Made by a program: the position numbers and the translations under genes. 64,000 nt of DNA from Chloracidobacterium sp. (GTDB lineage: Bacteria > Acidobacteriota > Blastocatellia > Pyrinomonadales > Pyrinomonadaceae), in NCBI GenBank assembly GCA_016716365.1, contig JADJWM010000019.1, positions 153,471 to 217,470 on the forward strand. The letters run 5' to 3'. The stretch's first letter is position 1. Each line of letters begins with the position of its first letter. Under the pieces are notes generated by a model, which saw only the letters and a list, made by a program, of their open reading frames with translations, was not told the DNA's origin and searched no databases. Shown here one piece after another: positions 16,465 through 24,045 of the stretch.

Positions 16465-19053
16465 CTACCAACCGAGTCCAAGACAAGTATACTGTCGTAA
16501 AATCTTATATTCAATAGCTGTCTGAAGAGTACCGGTTCGCCCGTGCGGCATATCGGCGAGGTATTCTAGCTTTGCCTGGAAAAGCGCCTCGGCGGCCGAT
16601 CGGCCGTGGCGATAGTTCTTCCAGAACGCGCTGTGCATCGGCCCGCCAAAATAGTCGTAGGGCGGCTGAACGGGAGAGTAGTGGGCACCGGTACATCCTA
16701 TGAACGCGTTGGCCCCGCGCGCGAGGAAACCGAGAGCGATCGAAGAGTCGACCGTCTTCGAGGAATAAGAGGAGTTCAGGCCCGCGAGGCCGGCGGGTGT
16801 ATTTACCGTCAGAGCACCCCAGCAGCACCCGGTGAATACGATTCCCCCGAAACGCTCGGGAAGATTCATCACGTTAAAGGCTTCGCGGTTCTGCGGGGTG
16901 CCTTCCCCCCAGAAACGACTCCCGTCAATATAATCGCCGTGGAGCATGAAATAAACCTGATCGACGTCGAGTTCAAAAGCGTTCCCCTGATCGAAGGTGG
17001 TGTCCCTTGAAACATGAAGGCCGGACGATCCTGTAAGTGCATTGAAGACGGTTTCGGCGAAGGGCCGGGCGATGTTACGGATGCCGAACCGAGATTCGGA
17101 GACTCGCGAAGGACCGGCCGATAAAGCGGCAAAAACAAGCTCCGCGGACTTGCCGTCCGGGATCCGGCTGACCGGAATTTCCGGGAGGCCATCCCCATCG
17201 CTGTCACCGTAGATCTCATCGCTCCATACGACGAAGTTATCCGGGTCGTCGTTAAAAGGAAGAGACGCCCGAAGATCCGGCGGCAGGCAGTCGACGATCT
17301 GCGAGGGCACAACGTCGTACCCGCCGACGATCACGACGCCGGCAACATCGGGTCTCTCGCGAAGTGCCCGCTGGACGTACGCGGCGTTCTCCATTGAGGT
17401 TGCACGCACCCCCGGGGCATTGACATCGCTCGTGAGGCCTTGACGCGAAAACGACCGAACCACCTCGTCGGTCTCGGCACGGCCGATATTTGCCGCCAGT
17501 GCTTCCCCGTTGGTGACGAAAAGGAGGTCTTTCATGGCCTCGCGCCCCCGCCCGATCTCGAGCGATGCAACACGATCCCCGGCCGAAGGCGGCGGAGGTT
17601 GCATGCCGTTCCCGCTTCTGTTTTCCAGATCGATCGTGAAGTCCCCCGAGAACCTGAACCGTGAGATGTGCTTGGGGACCTTAACGCTTATCTCGACGGA
17701 ATCTTCCGCATCCCGTTGGGAGACCTCGCCTGAACCGGTGTACGATCCCGCCCCGCCCATACGGGTCGCCCCGCCCGCGGGTTTTGCGGGTGGTGACGGC
17801 TTTGACGGAATCGCCGGAGCGTCCATGTCGTTCGGACGGGGGTCATTAAGTTTTCCAGCCGTGACGATGATCTCCGGTTCATCGGACCCTTCGCGGAAAA
17901 TCAGGGTCGTCAAACCGTTGTGATCGGTCCTCGCCCAGGTCAAACGATCACGGTTCTCGTCCAACAGGTCCAACACTTTTCGGTGCGGATGGTGGGTGCT
18001 TTCTTCGCCGGCACACATTCCAAAATACTTCGTCGAGCCGAGATCGTTGAGAATATCCTGAGAAAACGAGTTGGGGCTTCCGTGATGGGAGATCTTCACA
18101 AAACTGTAAGGTTCTTCCGACCGAACGGCAGCTCGAAGCGCTAGCACGCTTTCTTCCAGGTCAGCGTTCTTGATCTCGGGTTTTGCGAACTGGAAATCTC
18201 CCGCGAACAGGAATCTATGCCCTGCATAAGCGAAGCGTGTGATTGCACTCTGAAGATTGATCGCGGGACCCGGTCGCGACGGAGCATCGACACCCGCGGA
18301 ATCTAGCTCTCCGCTTATTTTGATCAGCTCGCGGTAAAGGTCCACCGGGCTCGACTCATTGTCGCGGCCGTATAGATCCGAGACTATCGCAGCATCGACG
18401 CCGGTTATTTGAGCGATAATGTTTGCGCAGCGGAGAATGTGGTCCTCACCGGGGCCCACAATTTTGAGTCCGATGGGCTTGAACTTCGTCAGCAACGCGG
18501 TTTGACTGTCCCGTCCAAGACAGACAACTTTAGTGCCGCTGTCCCTCAGAGTTTCGAGCATGCCTTTGTACCGCGTCTCCAGACCCGCCGCGTCCGAAAG
18601 GAACCGTTCGACGGAGGCGCGATTAGAATCCCGTGTGTCCTGGACCTCCTCGCGGAGGGCCGCAACAAGATTGATCACGCTCGGGTCATCCCGAGGAGCG
18701 GCGGAATCCGTTGACGATCGCCCCCAACCAAAAGCCGGATCGGCGACGAGCGCCCAACCGACGTCGATCGTCCGATTCTGAACCAGCTTCGGGAGACAGC
18801 CGATGTGATCCTGATGGGCGTGGCTGACTATTAAAAGGTCGATCCGGTAAGGGACGGTTCCGCCGAGTATCTGAGAAAGCTGCTCTGGGATCGACGGATG
18901 TCCCGGCGTGCCAAGCTCGTCACCTGGGTGACCGCCGTCGATCATGACGACCTTATTCCCGAACTCGCAAACCAGGGCGTCACCGTACTCGTTCCTCCCA
19001 ACATCGAGGAGGTGGATTTTTGCCCGTTTGATGGTATCCTTGCTCGCTGTCAT
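16465..19053 (-). CDS. Metallo-beta-lactamase fold fused to a gingipain-like (C25, caspase-fold) protease
   Basis: The N-terminal half (residues 1 to about 400) is a metallo-beta-lactamase domain of the ComEC-like branch: VMIDGG, SHAHQDH (H78, H80, D82, H83), FLFAGDF (D286), ISHHGS (H323/H324) and TDHNG (H378). A Pro/Gly-rich linker (about 405-455) and a strand-rich stretch follow. The C-terminal half resembles peptidase C25: VVIVGGYDVVPSQIVD, SDEIYGDSDGDGLPEIPVSR, the likely catalytic His705 in YFMLHGDY, Cys743/Cys744 in FTGCCWGA, and a helix after GGPMHSAFWKNY. C25 proteases are caspase-fold enzymes. No signal peptide is present, so it acts in the cytoplasm. It is the first gene of the cluster and the presumptive sensor-effector. 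Confidence 0.85.
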   Translation of the reverse strand: MTASKDTIKRAKIHLLDVGRNEYGDALVCEFGNKVVMIDGGHPGDELGTPGHPSIPEQLSQILGGTVPYRIDLLIVSHAHQDHIGCLPKLVQNRTIDVGWALVADPAFGWGRSSTDSAAPRDDPSVINLVAALREEVQDTRDSNRASVERFLSDAAGLETRYKGMLETLRDSGTKVVCLGRDSQTALLTKFKPIGLKIVGPGEDHILRCANIIAQITGVDAAIVSDLYGRDNESSPVDLYRELIKISGELDSAGVDAPSRPGPAINLQSAITRFAYAGHRFLFAGDFQFAKPEIKNADLEESVLALRAAVRSEEPYSFVKISHHGSPNSFSQDILNDLGSTKYFGMCAGEESTHHPHRKVLDLLDENRDRLTWARTDHNGLTTLIFREGSDEPEIIVTAGKLNDPRPNDMDAPAIPSKPSPPAKPAGGATRMGGAGSYTGSGEVSQRDAEDSVEISVKVPKHISRFRFSGDFTIDLENRSGNGMQPPPPSAGDRVASLEIGRGREAMKDLLFVTNGEALAANIGRAETDEVVRSFSRQGLTSDVNAPGVRATSMENAAYVQRALRERPDVAGVVIVGGYDVVPSQIVDCLPPDLRASLPFNDDPDNFVVWSDEIYGDSDGDGLPEIPVSRIPDGKSAELVFAALSAGPSRVSESRFGIRNIARPFAETVFNALTGSSGLHVSRDTTFDQGNAFELDVDQVYFMLHGDYIDGSRFWGEGTPQNREAFNVMNLPERFGGIVFTGCCWGALTVNTPAGLAGLNSSYSSKTVDSSIALGFLARGANAFIGCTGAHYSPVQPPYDYFGGPMHSAFWKNYRHGRSAAEALFQAKLEYLADMPHGRTGTLQTAIEYKILRQYTCLGLGW

Positions 19054-19453
19054 ACGTTCTGACTAACCGAATCGTTAACTACAGATACAATCCGACGTTC
19101 GGAAGCCGGCCCATCGTCGTATCACGACCAGTGAAAGGGTCGTTTCCACGAAACGCACGGTTACAAGAAATCTCTCAAAATACCTTTAGTCGGATCATTT
19201 TCGCACAATACTACGAAATTAACCATGCCTGACCCATTCTCAAGCTATGTCGGTTGGCATTAAATAAACCTGTTACTCTCTTGGGACCTGCTAACCTGCG
19301 ATGATTAGCATAAATCTTAATTAGGGTGGTCCGTTTCGAAAGACGGACTTGCGTGCAGATGAGAAGGAATCAAGGGCTTTCGAGATGCTTAAGGACACGG
19401 ATAGTCGAGTCTATAGCAAGCCAAAGATTAAGGAGTTCAAAACTAATCGCAAC
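19054..19453. other. 400-bp intergenic stretch with a possible gene remnant
   Basis: It contains no intact gene. On the plus strand about 19,323-19,471 one frame reads GGPFRKTDLRADEKESRA, then FEMLKDTDSRVYSKPKIKEF, and ends in a stop inside the 3-prime end of the serine recombinase gene. It looks like the C-terminal remnant of a gene cut by an insertion, but it is not recognisable. The upstream promoter for the MBL-protease gene must lie near 19,054-19,200; no clear -35/-10 pair stands out. Confidence 0.35.
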
Positions 19454-20998
19454 TCAATCCAACTGTCTTGAAGAACGGACAAAATAACCATCGGGGCAGG
19501 CCTCGAACAAAACTTTCTTCACCCAAGCCACTATTTTTCGAGGTGTAGCCTGTCGTGGTCTACCAGCGGGGAATCGATCGCGATCGAGAACGGTTTGAAA
19601 CGGTTTTTTCATCTTAATCTTGAGGGATTTTCCCTCTGCTTCGCAGTTCGAGAAGATTATTTGGACCAATTCACGCTTTTCCGACAGCGTTCCCAATTTG
19701 TAGCTTAATGATGCGGTTTTTAGCAGTTCGAGAAATTCGTGGAAGTCCTGTAAGTTGTCCGTTTGCTCAATATTCAATGACTCCAGCTTTTCAACAATCT
19801 CCTCCTTTCGGATTATTGCTTCGTTTTTCTTCGAGAGGAAGGTGTCTTTATCGAAAACCCCTTCCACGTAAGCATCAGCAAGTTTTGCCAGTTTATTCTC
19901 AATCTGTGAAAGTTCGATCTCAAGCAACTTTTTCGCTTCATTAAGGCGCTCCGGCGCTTCTTTCTGATATTCTCGAGCGTATTTCTCAAGCAGGCTATGT
20001 TCGTGATCCGTAAGCCGGAGTTTCTCAAAAGCATCCAAGATCCGCTTTTCGATCAATTCCTCCCGAATGGTCTTTTGGGGACAACTTCGAGATTGACAGC
20101 GATAGTAGATATGGTTCTTCTGGATCTCGGCTATGAGAAAGTTCCTGCAACCAGCGCATGAAATAAGCCTTCGATAGGCAAAGAAATGCTTGTGCGTTTT
20201 AGGCAGCCGTTTGCCTGCAAATACATTTTGAACGTCGCGAAATAGAGACTTTGACACGATCGGTTCGTGGCTCCCGACAAACACCTGTCCTGTCTTTGCG
20301 ATTCGGATCACACCCATGTAAAAGGGATTCTTCAGAATACAGGTCAGCCCGTTGCGGCTGATTTTCTTGTTTCTCTTGTTCCGAAGTCCGAGTTCATACA
20401 TTCTTTCGACCAGGGTGTTTAATCCGTATTTGCCTGAAGCATAAGTTTCAAACGCCATCTTTACAAGCGGGCCTTGAACCGGATCAATACGTTTCGGTTT
20501 TCCTTTGCCGGCATCGAGATAGCCTGGACGTGCCGGAAACGGAAACAGGCCCTGACGTAGACGGCCGTATATCCCCTTCTTTGTTTCCTCCCGCAGGTTC
20601 CTGATGTAATCCGCGGCAACCACAGCCTGAATGTCAGCCGAGAGCCGACCGCCCCGAGAATTCAGATCTAGGCTTTCATTTGCAAAATGCACCTCGACGC
20701 CGCGGTCGATGAGGGAGCCAAGGTCCGCCCAGTCCTTGAGATTTCGAGCACTCCTGTCGATCTTGTGGATGATCAGGCCTTCGGCTTTGCCGCGTCGCAG
20801 AGCCTTGAGCATATCCAAGAACACTGGGCGTCCGAGCTTGGCCGCCGTTTCACGTTCTTCAAACTGCTTTATTATTCGGAGGTTGAATCTCTCGGCATAA
20901 CGCTCGATAGCTGCCTGTTGCTCGTCGAGTGAGGTACCCAGAGTTCCCTGTCGTTGCGTAGAAACGCGGACATAAGAAAAATAGCCTTTCCTTGACAT
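19454..20998 (-). CDS. Large serine recombinase
   Basis: The 514-residue protein starts MSRKGYFSYVRVSTQRQGTL with the catalytic Ser in YVRVSTQRQ. The resolvase domain (about 1-150) includes EGLIIHKIDRSARN. The recombinase domain follows (YGLNTLVERMYELGLRNK, FYMGVIRIAKTGQ), then a zinc ribbon with cysteines at SCAGCRNF and YRCQSRSC, and a long coiled-coil region (about 340-430). This is the architecture of element-encoded large serine recombinases that integrate or excise DNA. It is the last gene of a minus-strand set with a 74-aa protein, a RuvC-like protein and an XRE protein. Confidence 0.9.
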   Translation of the reverse strand: MSRKGYFSYVRVSTQRQGTLGTSLDEQQAAIERYAERFNLRIIKQFEERETAAKLGRPVFLDMLKALRRGKAEGLIIHKIDRSARNLKDWADLGSLIDRGVEVHFANESLDLNSRGGRLSADIQAVVAADYIRNLREETKKGIYGRLRQGLFPFPARPGYLDAGKGKPKRIDPVQGPLVKMAFETYASGKYGLNTLVERMYELGLRNKRNKKISRNGLTCILKNPFYMGVIRIAKTGQVFVGSHEPIVSKSLFRDVQNVFAGKRLPKTHKHFFAYRRLISCAGCRNFLIAEIQKNHIYYRCQSRSCPQKTIREELIEKRILDAFEKLRLTDHEHSLLEKYAREYQKEAPERLNEAKKLLEIELSQIENKLAKLADAYVEGVFDKDTFLSKKNEAIIRKEEIVEKLESLNIEQTDNLQDFHEFLELLKTASLSYKLGTLSEKRELVQIIFSNCEAEGKSLKIKMKKPFQTVLDRDRFPAGRPRQATPRKIVAWVKKVLFEACPDGYFVRSSRQLD

Positions 20999-21028
20999 CG
21001 GGGAGGGGGGTTAATTGTCTACCACTGG

Positions 21029-21253
21029 TTAAATGAGGGGACGCTTAAACTTAGCGTTTAAAGGTGTTTTCGTCAAATCTTTTCCATTTTCACTGCGATG
21101 GCGAGATAAGATCCGCCATACAAGACCAACGTACTTGCGCAGCGTGTCATCGGCTTCGGCAGCATCATCCGAATCATAGGTCGGGTAATATTGATAAATC
21201 GCGGAAAGATTCCGATAGTCCGTTTCGCGAGTTTCTTCCAGAAATTCCGTCAT
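21029..21253 (-). CDS. Small hypothetical protein (74 aa)
   Basis: The protein is acidic in its first half (MTEFLEETRETDYRNLSAIY, QYYPTYDSDDAAEADD) and basic at the end (RHRSENGKDLTKTPLNAKFK). No domain is recognised. Its ATG overlaps the stop of the RuvC-like gene by four bases, and it lies 30 bases before the recombinase gene, so it belongs to the same operon and may be an accessory to excision. This role is inferred from position. Confidence 0.6.
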   Translation of the reverse strand: MTEFLEETRETDYRNLSAIYQYYPTYDSDDAAEADDTLRKYVGLVWRILSRHRSENGKDLTKTPLNAKFKRPLI

Positions 21254-21759
21254 GACTTTATGGGCGCTGAAACGTTAGCTGAACATACAAAACCGACAGC
21301 AACGGAGTCGAGTAAGAGCGAATAATATTTCTTCTGCCACACCTTAGATACGCCCGCATAGCGACGCAATTCCGGGAATCGCTGCGCCAACATGAGCGCC
21401 ATGTTTGACCTGGTTGAGCGTTCGTGCCCACAGATCAAGCTGCGAATCTCCGCAGGGTTATATTCCGAACAGCCCAGACCGAGCTTTCTTAGGTAGCTGC
21501 GCAGTTCGTCATAAATGACTTTGACGAATGAACGGTGTTGCTGCACGAACACGATCTTTGTAAGTGCGACGCGATCAATCTTGTACCAGGCAACCAACTC
21601 ATTTACGATTTGCTTCAATCTTTCAATCTTCAGACGGGATTCGTTTACACCTAGCGTCTTAACAGCAAAGTAGGCGAGTTGGCGATCTTTGAATACGGAG
21701 ATGCCGATTCGTCGGGCACCGAGATCAATGCCCAATATTGTCGGGGGTTTCGATTTCAT
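21250..21759 (-). CDS. RuvC-like RNase H-fold protein
   Basis: The 169-residue protein begins ILGIDLGARRIGISVF, the first strand and catalytic Asp of the RuvC/RNase H fold. It has LGCSEYNPAEIRSLICG in the position of RuvC's 'Y-x-P-x-x-(V/I)-K-x-x-(V/I)-x-G', and ends with LLLDSVAVGFV, where RuvC has its late Asp cluster. The second acidic residue normally at the strand before the 'Q' (here IVFVQQ) seems absent. A Holliday-junction resolvase-like or inactive role is possible. The gene sits between the XRE regulator and the recombinase, so it probably serves the element. Confidence 0.65.
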   Translation of the reverse strand: MKSKPPTILGIDLGARRIGISVFKDRQLAYFAVKTLGVNESRLKIERLKQIVNELVAWYKIDRVALTKIVFVQQHRSFVKVIYDELRSYLRKLGLGCSEYNPAEIRSLICGHERSTRSNMALMLAQRFPELRRYAGVSKVWQKKYYSLLLDSVAVGFVCSANVSAPIKS

Positions 21760-21776
21760 GTCTGTTTTCTTAATGA

Positions 21777-22229
21777 TTATCGATAGGGGTCCAGCCCTTG
21801 TTTATAAGAGTCGGTCGTATTCATAAGGTTGAGGATGTGTTTGCTCACGGTCTTGAGCTCAGGTTCGGTCGGGATCTGATTCGTAAGAAGGTTCGCATAG
21901 AAACAGAACTCCCCTTCCTTTAGCTGAACCGGCCATTTAGGATACCAATCGGAATTGGACAGGATATGCGTATGCTCCCGTTTCCTCTCCATTACTTCGA
22001 CTTGGCATTCCTCGAACAGCCGCTGGAACATCAGCCTGATCGGCATATGATAAATAACCTCGAGCTTGAGCAGGGTTTTCAAACTTGGAAGGTAGAACCC
22101 AGTTTCATAGCGTGAAATTTCTGCTGCCGATCTTTGGTTGAGCAGGAAGGCGACCTGTTTCTGCTCCAGACCGCAGCGAAGCCGGGCCCGCCGAAGATCA
22201 TTTCTGTTTTTGGAGATGTTTGTTTTCAT
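21777..22229 (-). CDS. XRE-family helix-turn-helix regulator
   Basis: Starting at the ATG at 22229 (MKTNISKNRNDLRRARLRCG), the protein has a standard HTH: LEQKQVAFLLNQRSAAEISR and YETGFYLPSLKTLLKLEVIY. The C-terminal 80 residues have no recognised fold. An upstream extension from a TTG codon is possible but less likely. The gene heads the RuvC-like/recombinase set and probably controls it. The stop is 18 bases from the RuvC-like start. Confidence 0.8.
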   Translation of the reverse strand: MKTNISKNRNDLRRARLRCGLEQKQVAFLLNQRSAAEISRYETGFYLPSLKTLLKLEVIYHMPIRLMFQRLFEECQVEVMERKREHTHILSNSDWYPKWPVQLKEGEFCFYANLLTNQIPTEPELKTVSKHILNLMNTTDSYKQGLDPYR

Positions 22230-22472
22230 TTCTTTGACGATAATGCTTCGTATCTGCATCGTAACAAGCTTTGTCAACTGAAAACAGGTTGAAAAAATTG
22301 ACGAATTCCCCAATTCTGTAAATTGGTTAATACGATTTTGTGTTCGGTCCCAGCGTCCAGGCGAAGATTTTGCGTGCGGGAACTTGAAGGCATGGACTCA
22401 CTGCCCGAAAGTTCAGGTTAGTAGAAAGGAGTGCTTCGGGAAGAAGGCGGTGCCGAAATGACCTTCAGGCGA

Positions 22473-23618
22473 TTAATTCAGATGGTCAGAGCTGACTTCG
22501 GGTGGGGATGTCCTGTTCGAAAGGTATTCTTGAAGTCTGAAGGCGACGCTGTTCGCTCGCTCCGCAGTGATGTTCAGATATCGCAAGAACGTCTTCATTT
22601 GAGAGTGGCCCGTTATTTTCATCACCTCGGAATGAGGCGAGCCTGAAGCGATCATTCTAGTTGTTGCGGTGTGCCGGCAATCGTGAAATCTAAAATCTTC
22701 GATCCCTGCTTCTTTGCAGGCCGAGCCAAACGCCGTTTTGATCGTCGTAGTTATCCCAAAGACAAGACCGGCGGCGGCTTTTGGCGAAGCCTCCCAAAGT
22801 TTTTCAAGCTCTCTCTTGAGCCTTGGGGTCATACCGACCGTTCGCGAACTCTCAGTTTTAGTATTCGATTGCGGGATGTAAATCTCGTTAGTAGCAAAAC
22901 TCACGTCCTGCCATTTCATCTTGAATATCTCTCCGCGTCGCATTGCGGTATCCAGTGCACAAATAAGCAATGGCCTAAGATGAGCTCGTCGGCCGGTGCA
23001 AACCGAAAGCAATCTTGATTCTTCCTCAGTGGAAAGAATCCGTTCGCGTTCCACCTCACTCGCCTTTGAGATAATTCCTTTGGAAAGCATAAAGGGATTC
23101 TTGATAATCCATTCGTTTTGAAAGGCGAAATTTAAGATTGCTCTTAATAGCTCAAGTTCTCGATTTACGCTGGAAATTTTTCGAGTGGTGCCTCTGTCGG
23201 TTGGGGTATTGATCCGTTTTTGTTTGTAGTTTTCTATATTCTTTGCCTTGATTGAACGAATGGGCTTGCCGCCAAAATGTTCAAGCAGAGGCTTGACCGC
23301 TGACTGAACCGGCTCCAGTGACCGTCGTCCCGAAATTTTGATGCCATTTGCGTACGTCGCCTTAGTTAGTTTGATCGCCGTATATTCCTTGACAAGTTCT
23401 GAAAATAGTAACTTGTCCGATTTCAGTGTTTCTTCACCGTGAGTCAAAAATTCACGGCGCATTTCTTCAACGATCCGCAATGCGGTGCGCTTATCGGATA
23501 TAGGTTTCAATTTCTCACGCCATTTTCCTGCTTCGTCTTGATACTGAAGCCTAGCGTATAAATTACCTTTGATCTCCCGCCAGTATTTTCGCTGTTGACG
23601 TTTCTTTCGCCCTTCCAT
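22473..23618 (-). CDS. Tyrosine-type site-specific integrase
   Basis: From the ATG at 23618 the protein reads MEGRKKRQQRKYWREIKGNL, an arm-type DNA-binding N-terminus. A SAM-like core-binding domain follows (KLLFSELVKEYTAIKLT to AILNFAFQNEWIIKNPF). The catalytic domain has the Arg of ALDTAMRRGEIF, H-x-x-R in FHDCRHTATT, GHSQMKT and the nucleophilic Tyr in FLRYLN. It faces away from a tRNA-Asn 3-prime fragment 180 bases away, the classical arrangement for an integrase recognising a tRNA attachment site. An upstream extension to 23729 is hydrophobic and probably not translated. Confidence 0.9.
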   Translation of the reverse strand: MEGRKKRQQRKYWREIKGNLYARLQYQDEAGKWREKLKPISDKRTALRIVEEMRREFLTHGEETLKSDKLLFSELVKEYTAIKLTKATYANGIKISGRRSLEPVQSAVKPLLEHFGGKPIRSIKAKNIENYKQKRINTPTDRGTTRKISSVNRELELLRAILNFAFQNEWIIKNPFMLSKGIISKASEVERERILSTEEESRLLSVCTGRRAHLRPLLICALDTAMRRGEIFKMKWQDVSFATNEIYIPQSNTKTESSRTVGMTPRLKRELEKLWEASPKAAAGLVFGITTTIKTAFGSACKEAGIEDFRFHDCRHTATTRMIASGSPHSEVMKITGHSQMKTFLRYLNITAERANSVAFRLQEYLSNRTSPPEVSSDHLN

Positions 23619-23799
23619 TGTGGTTCCAGTTTCGAAAGAGTTTCCTAGAAAGTTTCCTAAGACTAGGATGATAATCCATGTTATCAGCTGTAACCAAGCT
23701 GAGACTATTAGACTACCGAAAGGCAACAAAACACTGCCCTTTCCGGCAGTTTTGAGGGCGGATATGAAGCTCCGAGAATGCCGCTGAGGCTAGAAAATT

Positions 23800-23848
23800 T
23801 TGGCTGTTAACCGAAGGGTTGTAAGTTCGAGTCTTACCTGCGGAGCCA
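23800..23848 (+). repeat. 3-prime fragment of tRNA-Asn(GUU), likely attachment site
   Basis: The sequence from the anticodon region (CTGTTAA loop, Asn anticodon GTT) through the T-arm (GGTTGTAAGTTCGAGTC) to CTGCGGAGCCA is a standard tRNA-Asn 3-prime half with an encoded CCA. The upstream bases do not form a good acceptor and D-arm, so the gene is not complete. Together with the adjacent integrase and the downstream terminator, this is best read as the displaced 3-prime end left by integration. A strongly diverged full tRNA is the less likely alternative. Confidence 0.75.
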
Positions 23849-23864
23849 ATCAGATCAACAAGTT

Positions 23865-23898
23865 ACGGACGCCACCACGGCGTCCGTTTCGTGTTTTC
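23865..23898 (+). terminator. Rho-independent terminator after the tRNA fragment
   Basis: A nine-base stem (ACGGACGCC / GGCGTCCGT) with a five-base loop is followed by TTCGTGTTTTC. It is the native terminator of the tRNA-Asn transcript and marks the beginning of ordinary chromosome. Confidence 0.8.
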
Positions 23899-24045
23899 TC
23901 CCCTTCATTCGATCGCATTACGCCCGAGCCAAGTCGGAGCATTACGCATTACCGGATCAGGCGTATAGCCAAGATCCAGATCCGCTATTCGTTTTTAATA
24001 TCTGGGGCGGCGAAATCGGCCTTTACAGAAGGACGTTTCCAGTTC

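Noticed and set aside
23771..23848. Complete tRNA-Asn gene
   Set aside because: The 5-prime half does not form a normal acceptor stem or D-arm; only the anticodon arm, T-arm and 3-prime end fit. A 3-prime fragment at an attachment site explains it better.
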